A stretch of 64,000 bases of DNA from Roseiarcus sp963794155 (GCA_963794155.1 CAWCCX010000013.1:434001-498000); one strand, 5' to 3'; positions 8,292 through 17,409 are shown, counted from the first letter of the stretch. Translations and numbers: made by a program. The notes: generated by a model not told the origin, from the letters alone.

Positions 8292-8786
8292 ATGCCTCTT
8301 CTGCATAATGGCGACGCCTTTCCGAAACTCGAGGCCCCCGCCGTCGGCGGCGGAACGATCGCCTTGCCCGCCGCGCTCTCCGGGTCGTGGGCGGTTGTCC
8401 TGATCTATCGCGGCGCATGGTGCCCGTTCTGCAATGCCCAGCTCGCCGGTTTCGCCGCCGAAAAAGAGGCGCTGGACCGTCTCGGCGTGAAAGTCGTGGC
8501 CCTTTCGGTCGATGACGAGGCGACCAGCGCCGCCACCAAAGCGAAGAACCATTTGCCCTTCCCGGTCGGCCACAGCGCCGATGCGGACACGGTCGCCGCC
8601 GCTACCGGAGCGTTTGTGAACCCGAGCCCACATTTCTTGCAGCCGGCCGGTTTTGTTCTGGCCCCGGACGGAACAGTGAAGGCGGCTGCTTACGCCACCA
8701 GCGCCATAGGGCGCGTGGTCGCGAAGGATGTGGTGGGCTTTGTCGGCTACCTGCAATCGCTGGCGGCCAAGGCGGCGGCCGAATGA
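8292..8786 (+). CDS. Peroxiredoxin-like (AhpC/TSA, thioredoxin-fold) protein
   Basis: A 164-residue thioredoxin-fold protein with the redox motif CPFC in YRGAWCPFCNAQLAGF near residue 45. This is the pattern of the AhpC/TSA-related 'redoxin' family rather than classical two-cysteine peroxiredoxins, whose motif is PTFVCPTE. It probably reduces peroxides or disulfides in the cytoplasm; no signal peptide is visible. The gene is divergent from the TetR regulator with two candidate operators in between, so it is likely induced when that repressor is released. Confidence 0.85.
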   Translation: MPLLHNGDAFPKLEAPAVGGGTIALPAALSGSWAVVLIYRGAWCPFCNAQLAGFAAEKEALDRLGVKVVALSVDDEATSAATKAKNHLPFPVGHSADADTVAAATGAFVNPSPHFLQPAGFVLAPDGTVKAAAYATSAIGRVVAKDVVGFVGYLQSLAAKAAAE

Positions 8787-8855
8787 CGGGGCGCGCTTGT
8801 CGACCGGATGGGCCGCCGAATGCGACTTCTGGCAATAGTCTGAACAGCCCAGATT

Positions 8856-9689
8856 ATGGTCTCGACCGACCGACTGACCGGGAGCGACAAGGCCATGCTG
8901 TTCGCCGTGAGTGGCCTTCAAAATTGCCCGGTCCGGGCGAGCGACGGCGACGTCGGCGCGGTTAAGGACTTCCTGTTCGACGATAAGAGCTGGAAGATCC
9001 AGTGGATGGTGGTTGGCGCCGGCCATTGGCTGCCGGGCCGAAAGCTGTTCATCCACCCGTCAGCGATCGCTCCGCTGGAACTGCCGCCAAAACCTGCGCT
9101 GCCGATGATGAGCCGGGGTGAGACGCTTGAGCTTACCATCAATCTGACCAAGCAGCAGATCGAGGCCGGTCCGCACTCGGGCGAAGACGAGCCGGTGAAC
9201 AAGGATATGGAGGCGCTGCTCTACGACTATTACGGCTGGGACCCTTATTGGGGCGCAACGCATTTTGGCGGCGCCGTCTTGCCCGATGCGGAGTTGCGGA
9301 TCGTCGGCGACGAGGTGCGGCGCGAGGCCGACGCTGAGGTCCCTCCGATTGACGGCGTCGAACGCCTGCACGGCGTGGCCTCGGTCAGGGGTTATCACGT
9401 TCACGCGCTGGACGGCGACATCGGCCATGTCGAGAACGTTCTCGCCGACGACACGAATTGGGAGATCCGCTATCTTGTCGTCGCGACGCGGAACTGGTGG
9501 CCGGGCAAGGTCGTCCAGCTTTCGCCCTATGCGGTGAAGGACGTCGACTGGTTTGGCCGACAGATCAATATGAACGTCACCTGCGATCAGGTGAGGTCGG
9601 CGCCGGCCTGGGACCCGCTGACGATGATGGATGACGCGAGCGAGCAACAGTTTCACCGCCATTTCGGCTGGCCGGGCTACAGCCGGTAG
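8856..9689 (+). CDS. Protein with two PRC-barrel domains
   Basis: A 277-residue soluble protein made of two PRC-barrel repeats. The first (about residues 18-85) reads GDVGAVKDFLFDD, WKIQWMVVG, LPGRKLFIHPSAI; the second (about 150-220) reads GDIGHVENVLADD, WEIRYLVV, WWPGKVVQLSPYAV. PRC barrels occur in photosynthetic reaction centre H subunits and in RimM, and as stand-alone proteins of unknown function. The inter-domain segment is rich in aromatic residues (YDYYGWDPYWG). No operon partner is evident. The start ATG at 8856 lies in a short gap after the peroxiredoxin gene. Confidence 0.88.
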   Translation: MVSTDRLTGSDKAMLFAVSGLQNCPVRASDGDVGAVKDFLFDDKSWKIQWMVVGAGHWLPGRKLFIHPSAIAPLELPPKPALPMMSRGETLELTINLTKQQIEAGPHSGEDEPVNKDMEALLYDYYGWDPYWGATHFGGAVLPDAELRIVGDEVRREADAEVPPIDGVERLHGVASVRGYHVHALDGDIGHVENVLADDTNWEIRYLVVATRNWWPGKVVQLSPYAVKDVDWFGRQINMNVTCDQVRSAPAWDPLTMMDDASEQQFHRHFGWPGYSR

Positions 9690-9764
9690 TCGGACGGCAG
9701 AGGATCTCCCGTAGACGGACGCGGTCATCGGCCGCGCCGAGAGCACGTCGCGTTCAGGTGGAAT

Positions 9765-9855
9765 CGTCATTGCGAGGAGCGGAGCGACGAAGCAATCCAA
9801 GGATCATCGGGAGCCTTACGTTCCGCTGGATTGCTTCGCTGCGCTCGCAATGACG
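9765..9855. repeat. Dispersed palindromic repeat, copy 2
   Basis: Arms CGTCATTGCGAGGAGC and GCGCTCGCAATGACG, with inner AAGCAATCCA and TGGATTGCTTCG, match the copies at 2811-2936 and 48429-48519. It again sits between the ends of two convergent genes. Confidence 0.85.
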
Positions 9856-9884
9856 GCTACTCGCACCTGAATGCACCGGCGTCG

Positions 9885-10643
9885 TCACTCGAGCAAATCC
9901 CGCGAGCCCAGATCCTCGACGGCGAGGTGGATGCGCTCGAGGTTGTTCCACCAGATGACGTTCGGAAGGTTGGCGCCCGCCTGCCAGACCGGCGTCGTGA
10001 TGCACCAGAGCGCGGACAAGCGGTAGTCGTCGTCCAGGGCGCGCCGGTCGTAGCCGCGGACGCCGCGCGCCTCAAGCTCGGCGTGATAGAAGTCGAGGAG
10101 CGGGCGCTCCATTGCGCGGCGGCGGTCCGGATACCAATGGACCGCCATCATGTAAGCGAGGTCCTCGGTCGCGACGCCGAGGCGCCAGCTATCCCAGTCG
10201 AACAGCCTGACATCGCTCCCGCCATCGCGCGGCAGGAAGCAGTTCCACACATGCGCGTCGCCGTGCAGGATCGTCACCGCGCGCCGGCTGTCCATGCGTT
10301 TGGCAAGGCGCGGCGCCCGGTCGATGAGCAGCGCGCAGAGGTCCCTTCGTTCTCGCGGCAGGCGGTCGCCGAGTCGCTCCTCGAATTCGGCGACCTTGCC
10401 TTTCAGCCGGCGCAGATACTGATCGACGGCCTCGGCGTCGGCCCAGAGCCCGATCGAGGCGCCGAGACGCGGGTCCTCCCACCAGTGGGCATGAAACCGC
10501 GCCCGGGCTCGAAGGATGGTCTCGCATTCGCCATAGGTTGGCGGCAGCGGCCAAGTCGTGACGATCTTGTGGGTTTCGCCGAGGTCTTCGAGCAGGAGCC
10601 GCCAGTGGTTGGTTTCGGCGTCCCATTCCGCCTCGAAACATCG
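9885..10643 (-). pseudogene. Aminoglycoside phosphotransferase/choline kinase-like protein, 5'-truncated
   Basis: The frame reads from an upstream stop (TGA, forward 10644-10646) and lacks any standard start codon for 116 codons until ATG 10295. The readable protein starts inside the kinase fold (FEAEWDAETNHWRLLLEDL), then has the catalytic loop HGDAHVWNCF and the metal-binding FDWDSW, and continues normally to the C-terminus. About 100 N-terminal residues, the nucleotide-binding lobe, are missing: the place where they should be is taken by the end of the nitronate monooxygenase gene 48 bases upstream. This is a decayed member of the APH/ecdysteroid-kinase-like family. Translation from ATG 10295 would give only a 136-residue fragment. 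Confidence 0.75.
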
Positions 10644-10691
10644 TCATCTTGGGTCCAGCCGCGCCCGGCTCTCCATTCCTGCGTGGTCTCC

Positions 10692-11759
10692 TCAGGGTTC
10701 GAGCCGGAGCGCCGTGAGCGTCGCCTTGGCCTCGCGCCATAGCCGCTCGGTGAGCGCGCCGGCGTCCTCCTCGCGCGCGAGCGCCGCCGCTTGGCCGGCC
10801 CAAAGCGGCGAATAATCGCTCGACCCGCGCTTCTCCCAATGGGCGCGTAAGGGGGCGACTGCTCCGGTCGCAAGCGGGAACTCGGGCGCGTCGTCGTTCA
10901 TTGGCCCGTGGTCGCGCATGAAGCGGTTGATAAGACCTCGCGCCGGGCGGCCGGTGAAGAGATTGGTGAGCCGCGTCGCATTGTCGGCCGCTTCGCGAAG
11001 CGCGGCGCGATGAAGCGCAGTCGTTGCCGCCTGCGGCGTTCTCAAATACGCGGTGCCGATCTGCGCGGCGCTCGCGCCGAGCGCGAAAGCCGCCGCCAAC
11101 CCGCGTCCGTCGGCGATCCCGCCAGCCGCGATGACCGGCAGGCGGACCGCATCGACCACCTGCGGCAGGAGCGCGACAAGCCCCGGCTGGTCGGCGATGT
11201 CCTCGCTCAGGAACATGCCGCGATGGCCGCCCGCCTCCGCCCCTTGCGCGATCACGGCGTCGGCGCCGTGCGCCTGAAGCCAGCGCGCCTCGGCGACTGT
11301 GGTCGCCGAGGAATAGATCTTCGCTCCCGCAGCCTTCACCCGGGCAATGAGCGCCCCATCCGGCAGGCCGAAATGAAAGCTCACGACCGGAGGCTTCATG
11401 GCCTCGACGACCTCCGCCATTGCGGCGTCGAACGGCGCGCGCCCGGGCCCGCTTCCCGCAGCCGACGGATCGAGGGCGGCCTCGGCATAGGCGCCCGAGA
11501 GGCGCTCGAGCCATCGCGCCTGCCGATCCGGATCGGGCGCGGGCGGCGCGTGACAGAAGAAGTTGACGTTGAACGGCGCGCGGGTGCGGGCGCGGATTTC
11601 GGCAATCTGATCGCTTAAGATCGCCGGGGTGAGCATCGCGCTCGGGATCGACCCGAGGCCGCCCGCTTCGCTGACGGCGACGCAAAGCTCGACGCCTTGC
11701 GCCCCCGCCATCGGCGCCTGGATGATCGGCAGGCGCGAGGGAAGCCATTCGCGAGGCAT
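10692..11759 (-). CDS. Nitronate monooxygenase family flavoprotein
   Basis: A 355-residue TIM-barrel FMN protein. The start LPIIQAPMAGAQG, the central AQGAEAGGHRG carrying the catalytic histidine, LPVIAAGGIADGRG and ALGASAAQIGTAYL for phosphate and FMN binding are the family marks. Such enzymes oxidise alkyl nitronates (propionate 3-nitronate) and detoxify them. Length is normal and both ends look intact, so the deletion in the adjacent phosphotransferase did not damage this gene. The upstream gap to the sterol desaturase gene is 86 bases; both point the same way, so a transcript could cover both. Confidence 0.9.
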   Translation of the reverse strand: MPREWLPSRLPIIQAPMAGAQGVELCVAVSEAGGLGSIPSAMLTPAILSDQIAEIRARTRAPFNVNFFCHAPPAPDPDRQARWLERLSGAYAEAALDPSAAGSGPGRAPFDAAMAEVVEAMKPPVVSFHFGLPDGALIARVKAAGAKIYSSATTVAEARWLQAHGADAVIAQGAEAGGHRGMFLSEDIADQPGLVALLPQVVDAVRLPVIAAGGIADGRGLAAAFALGASAAQIGTAYLRTPQAATTALHRAALREAADNATRLTNLFTGRPARGLINRFMRDHGPMNDDAPEFPLATGAVAPLRAHWEKRGSSDYSPLWAGQAAALAREEDAGALTERLWREAKATLTALRLEP

Positions 11760-11845
11760 GAGTTGCTCCGAGTTCCGACTTTGCGCGACTATATCTCAAC
11801 AGGACGCAGATGCGGCGGAGCTACGCCTGGGGATCGTCGACGGAC

Positions 11846-12718
11846 TCAGGCGCGTCGTTGAGGGCTCGCCAGCGGCCGCGGCTGTCGCCCGGCCGGCCTC
11901 TGAGGCCGGAGCGCGAACGGCAGCAACAGCGCCCAGTGCGGGCGCGCGTAGCGCTCGGCGAGAAACGGCGTGACCCCGAAGCCTGGTGGGTTCTCCTCGG
12001 GGAGAGGCGGGGTCAGAGTGCGGAAAAAGCGGTCCCACACCGACAGCACCGTGCCGAAGTTGGAATTGTAGTACTCCGGCGTCACGGCGTGGTGGGTGCG
12101 GTGGAGGCCGGGGGTCATCAGGACGAGGCCGAGCGCGGCGTCGAGCGGAGCCGGCAGGCGTAGGTTGGCGTGCTGCGCGAGCTGCACCGCGAGCGCCAGC
12201 GTCGCGTAGATCGGCAACGCCCAGGGCGGCATGCCGATCACCAGCATCAGAAGCAGCGCGGTCATCCCACTGAGGATGATCTCGAACGGATGATGGCGGA
12301 CGGCCGTGGCGGCGTCGACGTCGATGTCCGAATGATGGACCGAATGCATGCGCCAGAGCGGGAAAAAAGCGTGCATGAGCCGGTGCTGCAGGTAGCCCGC
12401 GATGTCTAGGACCACCAAGGACGCGACGAGCACCGCCCACGCGCCGCCCCAGGCGCCGACTGGCGCGAAGGCCGCCACATGCGGGCCGCCGATCTTGAGC
12501 AGGAACCATATCGCGATGCTGGCCGGAAGCATGGCGAGAAACAGCCACTGGCCGAAGAGATGGAGGCCGAGATTGGTCGCCCATCGCCAGCCGCGCGGCA
12601 GGATGCGCGCCCGCTCCGGCCGCCACGCCTCGATGAACGCGGCCACAACAAAAACGCCGCCGAGCAGCCAGACCTGCTCATCCTGGGCAAAAGAGGCGAG
12701 TTGCTCCGGACCGCTCAT
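11846..12718 (-). CDS. Sterol desaturase/fatty acid hydroxylase family protein
   Basis: Integral membrane di-iron protein of 290 residues. The histidine boxes are visible: HRLMH (about residue 112), HSVHH (about 126), and HRTHH (about 207) near the C-terminus, with several hydrophobic spans before and between them. Family members hydroxylate or desaturate sterols, hopanoid-like lipids, fatty acids or carotenoids; the substrate here cannot be told. ATG 12718 is in the 153-base gap shared with the divergent PEP-CTERM gene. The last 30 residues are proline/arginine rich and probably disordered. Confidence 0.9.
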   Translation of the reverse strand: MSGPEQLASFAQDEQVWLLGGVFVVAAFIEAWRPERARILPRGWRWATNLGLHLFGQWLFLAMLPASIAIWFLLKIGGPHVAAFAPVGAWGGAWAVLVASLVVLDIAGYLQHRLMHAFFPLWRMHSVHHSDIDVDAATAVRHHPFEIILSGMTALLLMLVIGMPPWALPIYATLALAVQLAQHANLRLPAPLDAALGLVLMTPGLHRTHHAVTPEYYNSNFGTVLSVWDRFFRTLTPPLPEENPPGFGVTPFLAERYARPHWALLLPFALRPQRPAGRQPRPLASPQRRA

Positions 12719-12815
12719 GCCGCCGCTCGACTGGTCTCAGCCTAGGATCGAAATAGGGAGACGAACGGGTCACAGTAACATCCCCGCGCCGCCGGTCCGA
12801 CAAATATTTTTCCGG

Positions 12816-12843
12816 TTGACAGTTGTGTTGACGGGCGTAATGT
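12816..12843 (+). promoter_or_regulatory. Sigma-70 type promoter of the PEP-CTERM gene
   Basis: A consensus -35 TTGACA (12816-12821) and a -10-like TAATGT (12838-12843) are separated by 16 bases. The start codon at 12872 follows a strong GGGGGAGGG ribosome binding site. This is the best promoter I can see by eye in the window. Confidence 0.55.
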
Positions 12844-12871
12844 TCGCTCATCCTTCGGGGGAGGGTCCGGC

Positions 12872-13483
12872 ATGAAATTTGCAACGTCTGCCGGTTCGTC
12901 CGGGCTCGTCGCGTTAGCGCTGTTTTTCGGGACTCCCACACCGGGCCAGGCGGGATACAACCCTCCGGTTGGGTCCATTACGACAAGTGTCACGCCGATC
13001 ACAACCGGAGGGTACGACTGGGATTACACCATTACGCTTAGTTCCAATCGTGCCGATGCTCCGATCGGCGCGATCGAAATCCCTGAGATAAGCGCGGGCG
13101 ATCTTACATCGACGCTGACGCTGCCCGCCAGCTGGTCGGGAACGGAGATAAGCTCGCCCGCTTTCGCCGATCCCATCTTGAAATCCGGCGCGACGCCGGG
13201 CGCGTGGATCCTGCTCACGTCGGACAATTCTGATGGTTGGGTATATCCAAGCGGAACGGTCAGCTTCAACCTCTTCTCGACTTTGGGCGGCCAGGCGGGG
13301 GCGGACGTGTCCGCTGCGTTTTATTCGGGGGGTGGTTACCCCGACAATCTCAACTTTACCACAGACCCGTCGACCCCGACCTCCGCGCCAGAGCCTGCGA
13401 CTTGGGTTCTGATGGGCCTTGGCGCGCTTGGCCTCGTCGCGCTGCGGCGGCGAAAAGGCGCGCTCGCTCCCGCGCGCGCCTAG
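12872..13483 (+). CDS. PEP-CTERM sorting domain protein
   Basis: A 203-residue exported protein. An N-terminal signal peptide (hydrophobic residues about 10-24, cleavage after GQA), then a threonine/serine-rich, beta-type body, and at the C-terminus the sorting signal: PEPATW, a hydrophobic span, and RRRKG. In known systems exosortase/EpsH recognises the PEP motif and processes such proteins at the inner membrane during export, often in exopolysaccharide-producing cells. No exosortase gene is in this window. The body has no recognised enzyme domain; a surface or biofilm matrix role is only inferred. It has its own promoter and a strong ribosome binding site. Confidence 0.88.
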   Translation: MKFATSAGSSGLVALALFFGTPTPGQAGYNPPVGSITTSVTPITTGGYDWDYTITLSSNRADAPIGAIEIPEISAGDLTSTLTLPASWSGTEISSPAFADPILKSGATPGAWILLTSDNSDGWVYPSGTVSFNLFSTLGGQAGADVSAAFYSGGGYPDNLNFTTDPSTPTSAPEPATWVLMGLGALGLVALRRRKGALAPARA

Positions 13484-13491
13484 TCACCGCC

Positions 13492-14820
13492 TCACGCGAA
13501 CGCGCGCGCCGCCGCCTTGTGCTTGGCGATCAGAGCTTTGAGATCGACGCCTTCGGGCTGGCCGTCGATGACCCGCCACCGGCCGGCGACCATCACCCGG
13601 TCGGCGCGATGCGCCCCGCAGAGGACAAGCGCGGCGATCGGGTCGTGCGCGCCGGAGAAGCGCGGCTCATCGAGGGTGTAGAGCGCGAGGTCGGCCTGCA
13701 TGCCGACCGCAATGGCGCCGATGTCGTCACGCCCGAGGCAGCGCGCCGAGCCTTGCGTCGCCCAGCTGAGCGCGTCGAGATGAGTGACCGAGGCGCCGTA
13801 GCGCAGCCGCCCGAGCATCAGCGAATGGCGGACGGCCTCCATCATGTTCGAAGAATCGTTCGACGCCGAGCCGTCGACGCCGAGGCCGATCGCAACCCCG
13901 GCGGCCTCGAGATCCTTGGTCGGGCAGATCCCTTTCGCGAACAACATGTCGGAGGCGGCGCAGTGGGCGACGCCGACTCCGGCGCGGCCGAGACGCTCGA
14001 TCTCGGCAGGATTGAAATAGATCCCGTGCGCCACCCACGCGCGCGAGGTTAGCCACCCCGCCTCCTCGAGGATGTCGACCGAGCGCTTGCCGAACGCCTG
14101 CATGGCGTAGACATCCTCGTCGGGCGACTGGCAGAGGTGGCAATGGAGCCGCGCATCGTAGCGCTCGGCCAGCGCCGCCGAGCCTTCCATCACCCGCTTC
14201 GGCACCGCGAGCGGCGAACAGGGCGCGAGCGCGACCCGGACCATCGCGCCGGGGTTCCGGTCGTGATAAAGCCTGAGCGCGCGTTCGCTGTCTTCGAGGA
14301 TCGTGTCTGAGTCCTGCACGATCGAATCCGGCTGCAGGCCGCCGTCCTTCTCGGATATGCCCATTGAGCCGCGGGTCACCGTCATCCGCAGGCCGAGCCT
14401 CATCGCCTCCTCGACTTCGATGTCGATCGCATCCTCGAGCCCCGGCGGAAAGAGATTGTGATGGTCGGCCGCGGTCGTGCAGCCGGAGAGCATCAGTTCG
14501 ACCAGCGCCATCCTCACCGCGATCCTCAACGCTTCGGGCGTCATGCGCTCCCAGACCCGCTCCATTGCCGCGAGCCAAGGGATGAGCTCCCTGCCGAGCC
14601 CGACGGGGTGGGCGCGGGTCAGGGTCTGGTAGAAATGATGATGGGCGTTGACGAGCCCCGGCAGCACGAGGTGGCGCGAGGCGTCGAAGGTCGAGTTCGG
14701 ACGAATTGCAGGCGATTGGCCGCGGGCGATGCACTCGACGATTTCAGCGCCCTCGACGACGACGCCTCGCTCGGCGCCGGTTGCGAGAATGGCGAGCGGG
14801 TCCCTGATCCATAGGCGCAT
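13492..14820 (-). CDS. 8-oxoguanine deaminase / amidohydrolase (AtzA/TrzN family)
   Basis: Cytoplasmic metal-dependent deaminase of the amidohydrolase superfamily, about 442 residues. Metal and catalytic motifs: NAHHHFYQTLTRA (HxH), the HCHLCQSPDEDV strand, WVAHGIYF, and GLGVDGSASND. NAHHHFYQTLTR and the conserved CSPLAVP-like segment are typical of 8-oxoguanine deaminases and hydroxydechloroatrazine ethylaminohydrolases. I chose ATG 14820 (MRLWIRDPLAIL), which matches family N-termini; the frame also extends 16 residues upstream to 14868. It is divergent from the NMT1-type binding protein of an ABC importer, which suggests a shared role in purine or related nucleobase salvage. Confidence 0.85.
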   Translation of the reverse strand: MRLWIRDPLAILATGAERGVVVEGAEIVECIARGQSPAIRPNSTFDASRHLVLPGLVNAHHHFYQTLTRAHPVGLGRELIPWLAAMERVWERMTPEALRIAVRMALVELMLSGCTTAADHHNLFPPGLEDAIDIEVEEAMRLGLRMTVTRGSMGISEKDGGLQPDSIVQDSDTILEDSERALRLYHDRNPGAMVRVALAPCSPLAVPKRVMEGSAALAERYDARLHCHLCQSPDEDVYAMQAFGKRSVDILEEAGWLTSRAWVAHGIYFNPAEIERLGRAGVGVAHCAASDMLFAKGICPTKDLEAAGVAIGLGVDGSASNDSSNMMEAVRHSLMLGRLRYGASVTHLDALSWATQGSARCLGRDDIGAIAVGMQADLALYTLDEPRFSGAHDPIAALVLCGAHRADRVMVAGRWRVIDGQPEGVDLKALIAKHKAAARAFA

Positions 14821-15086
14821 GCGGCGACCGGCTCCGGTTCCGTTCAAGGGCGGGCGATGTGGGCGCATAGGCGAGGCGAGGCGAAACGTAAAGCCGCGGG
14901 CTCGCGCTTCCCCTCTCTCCGCCCCGACATTTCACAAAATTGGATTCGACGTCCCGATTTTCGGCCCTTATGGTGGGTCGCGTCGAGGGCGAAAGTGGCG
15001 CTTTTGCGGCGCGTCGGCGATCAGCTGAAGCAAGGCGGCGCGTGGGTCAAGTCGCCTCGGAAAATGGACGGCTGGAGGAAATTCGG

Positions 15087-16085
15087 ATGCGCGTTGCGAT
15101 CATGGCGGCTTTGGCGGGGGCGATCGGGTTCGCCGGACCGGCCCTTGCTCTCGACAAGGTGACCTTCGGCACCAATTGGGTGGCCGACCCCGAGGCCGGC
15201 GGTTATTACCAGGCGCTGGTCGACGGGACTTTCGAGAAATACGGTCTCGACGTCACCATTCTGCAAGGAGGCCCGACCTCGAACGGCGGGATGCTGCTCA
15301 TCGCCGGCAAGATCGAGTTCTATATGGGCGGCGATATGATCGGCGATTTCCTGGCGGTCCAGAACGACATTCCCACCATCGCCGTCGCCGCGCATTTCCA
15401 GAAGAATCCGCAAATCTTCATGTCCCATCCGGGCGTCGGCCTCGACAAATGGCAAGACCTTCCCAGCGCCAATCCGGCCTTCGTCAGCAGCGGGGCGGTC
15501 AATACGTTCTGGGCGTGGATGCGGCTGGCCTACGGCTTCAAGGACGAGAACATCAAGCCGTACAATTTCAATTCAGCCCCGTTCATCGTTACACCGCGTT
15601 CGATCCAGCAAGGCTATCTGACCTCGGAGCCGCTCGAGGTAGCGAAGCAGGGCGGCTTCAAGCCCAACGTCTTCCTGCTCGCCGATTACGGCTATTCGAC
15701 CTATGCGACCCTGGTCGAATCCCGGCGCGACTACGTGCAGGCGCATCCCGACATTGTCCAGCGCTTCGTCGACGCCTCTACCATCGGCTGGTACCACTAT
15801 CTCTACGGCGACAACGCCAAGGCCAACGAGGCGATCAAGAGAGAAAATCCGGAAATGACGGACGACCAGATCGACTTTTCGATCAAGAAGATGAAGGAAT
15901 ACGGCATCGTCGATTCCGGCGACACGCTCAAACTCGGCATCGGCGCGATGACCGACGACCGCTGGAGCGAATTCTACAACACCATGGTGAAGGCGGGGGT
16001 CGTCAAGGCCGGGATCGACTACAAGAAGGCCTACACCACCCAGTTCGTCAACAAGGGCGTCGGCCTCGACCTTCGGCCGAAGTGA
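15087..16085 (+). CDS. ABC transporter substrate-binding protein, NMT1/THI5-like
   Basis: Periplasmic binding protein of 332 residues. Start ATG 15087 is set by GGAGGA (15074-15079) and a clean signal peptide ending in PALA before LDKVTFGTNW. NWVADPEAGGYYQAL and LQGGPTSNGGMLL are typical of the NMT1/SsuA-like clade that binds thiamine precursors, pyrimidines, hydantoins, riboflavin or sulfonates. Its ATPase and permease lie 1.75 kb downstream (17840-19452) on the same strand, with two opposite-strand genes between. Position next to a purine-type deaminase suggests a nucleobase-like ligand; that is an inference. Confidence 0.88.
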   Translation: MRVAIMAALAGAIGFAGPALALDKVTFGTNWVADPEAGGYYQALVDGTFEKYGLDVTILQGGPTSNGGMLLIAGKIEFYMGGDMIGDFLAVQNDIPTIAVAAHFQKNPQIFMSHPGVGLDKWQDLPSANPAFVSSGAVNTFWAWMRLAYGFKDENIKPYNFNSAPFIVTPRSIQQGYLTSEPLEVAKQGGFKPNVFLLADYGYSTYATLVESRRDYVQAHPDIVQRFVDASTIGWYHYLYGDNAKANEAIKRENPEMTDDQIDFSIKKMKEYGIVDSGDTLKLGIGAMTDDRWSEFYNTMVKAGVVKAGIDYKKAYTTQFVNKGVGLDLRPK

Positions 16086-16095
16086 GGGCCCGGAG

Positions 16096-16629
16096 CTATT
16101 TCTTCGCCTGCATCGCGTTATAGGCGTCGGCCGGCAGGGTGACGGAGACGAAGACCGTCGCCTTCTCGTTTGGCCCGATCGGGCCAGCGTTCTTGTGATC
16201 GACCGCCGGAATGCTCTTGAGGAAGGCCGCGATCGCCTGCGCGTCGTCGTCGGTAAGATGCGAGAGGGCGGGCCAGGGCATGACCGGGAACAGATTCTTG
16301 CCGTCCGGCGTCTTGCCGGTGCGGATTGCGGTCACGATCTGGTCGCTCGACCACGAGCCGATGCCCGTTTCCTTGTCGGGGGTCAGGTTCTGGCCGACGA
16401 ATATGCCTGCGCCGGGAATTGAGAATCCGACGTCCGACCCGCCGAGATAGCGCTTCATGTCAGGGGAGCCCAGCAACGCGCCGGGCGTGTGGCAGTCCGA
16501 GCAGCCGGAGATGGTGACGAGATAGCGCCCGCGCGCAATCTGGGCATCGTCCGCCGAGGCGGGCGAGGGCAGGGAGGCGAATGCTGCCAAGGCCGCGCCG
16601 AGCGTCGCCGACAACATCAACCGAGCCAT
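16096..16629 (-). CDS. c-type cytochrome
   Basis: A 177-residue periplasmic monoheme cytochrome. Signal peptide ends at SPASA; the heme site is CSDCH (about residues 43-47) in SGCSDCHTPG; the distal ligand Met is probably in FPVMPWPALSHLTDDD, the usual pattern before the last helix. It resembles the cytochrome subunits of gluconate/alcohol dehydrogenases and other small class I cytochromes. It is convergent with the binding-protein gene (10 bases between stops) and lies downstream of a methyltransferase gene, 30 bases apart. Confidence 0.88.
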   Translation of the reverse strand: MARLMLSATLGAALAAFASLPSPASADDAQIARGRYLVTISGCSDCHTPGALLGSPDMKRYLGGSDVGFSIPGAGIFVGQNLTPDKETGIGSWSSDQIVTAIRTGKTPDGKNLFPVMPWPALSHLTDDDAQAIAAFLKSIPAVDHKNAGPIGPNEKATVFVSVTLPADAYNAMQAKK

Positions 16630-16659
16630 GGTTCACTCCTTTTTGCCGCGGGCAGGCGC

Positions 16660-17409
16660 TTAAGGCGCGGCCCCGTCCGATATCGGAATCCCGATCAGAT
16701 GATCAGGAACCCGCCAATGCTGCGCCGGATCGGGCTTGTGCGCGGCCGGCGCGATTGCGCCCCGCCACGCGACCCCCATCATCTGCGCCGTTTGATACGC
16801 CATGACGCGAAAGCCTTCGGCCGCCAGCGCCCGTAACCCCGCCGCCACATGCGGCGACACAAGGTCATGAAACACCACCATTGCGGTCGTTTCGAGGTAA
16901 GCAGCGCAAGCGAGCGCGTCGTTTCTCGGCGCCTCGCCGTCGTGGTCGCCGTCAATGAACGCGAACGACCACCGCGCCCCGGCCTTGCCGAGCCGAACCA
17001 CCGCCCCTGGGCTCTTCTCCGGCACGAGGATGGTCGAGGAGGCGCCCCCGGCCCCGCGGACGACCGCCTCGAATTCGCCCCGCCAGTCCGGGTCGGCGAG
17101 CAGGGGCTCGACGACGTGGAGCGGCGCAATCCCGGAGGCGACGAGATAGGCGGTCGACCAGCCTCGCCAGGCGCCGATCTCGATCCCGCTTCGCCCCTTG
17201 AAGGCGCGCGCGTTGGCGTAGAGGATCGAGGCTTCGTCGCGGTTGATGAAGCCGACCGTCGGATTACGCTTGTCGACGCGAAAAGGGTGGTCGACCTCCT
17301 TGCGGAAATAGGGCCAGGTCGAGGCGCTCTTGTCCGCCACGATCATGTTCGGGAACAGATGGTCGAAAACCGGCGCTTCGAGATTGTCGGCGACGTAGTC
17401 GGCAGCCAT
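16660..17409 (-). CDS. Class I SAM-dependent methyltransferase (Methyltransf_24 type)
   Basis: About 249 residues from ATG 17409, which has GAGGCGG upstream; the frame extends further to 17580 but that part is low-complexity and non-homologous in look. SAM motif I appears as GIEIGAWRGWST, and FAFIDGDHDGEAPRND gives the acidic loop seen in the Methyltransf_24/cephalosporin-hydroxylase-like family; MVVFHDLVSPHV follows. Such enzymes methylate sugars or secondary metabolites. A second member of this family lies at 42537-43262 beside a glycosyltransferase. Together with the cytochrome gene it splits the ABC importer locus. Confidence 0.82.
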   Translation of the reverse strand: MAADYVADNLEAPVFDHLFPNMIVADKSASTWPYFRKEVDHPFRVDKRNPTVGFINRDEASILYANARAFKGRSGIEIGAWRGWSTAYLVASGIAPLHVVEPLLADPDWRGEFEAVVRGAGGASSTILVPEKSPGAVVRLGKAGARWSFAFIDGDHDGEAPRNDALACAAYLETTAMVVFHDLVSPHVAAGLRALAAEGFRVMAYQTAQMMGVAWRGAIAPAAHKPDPAQHWRVPDHLIGIPISDGAAP

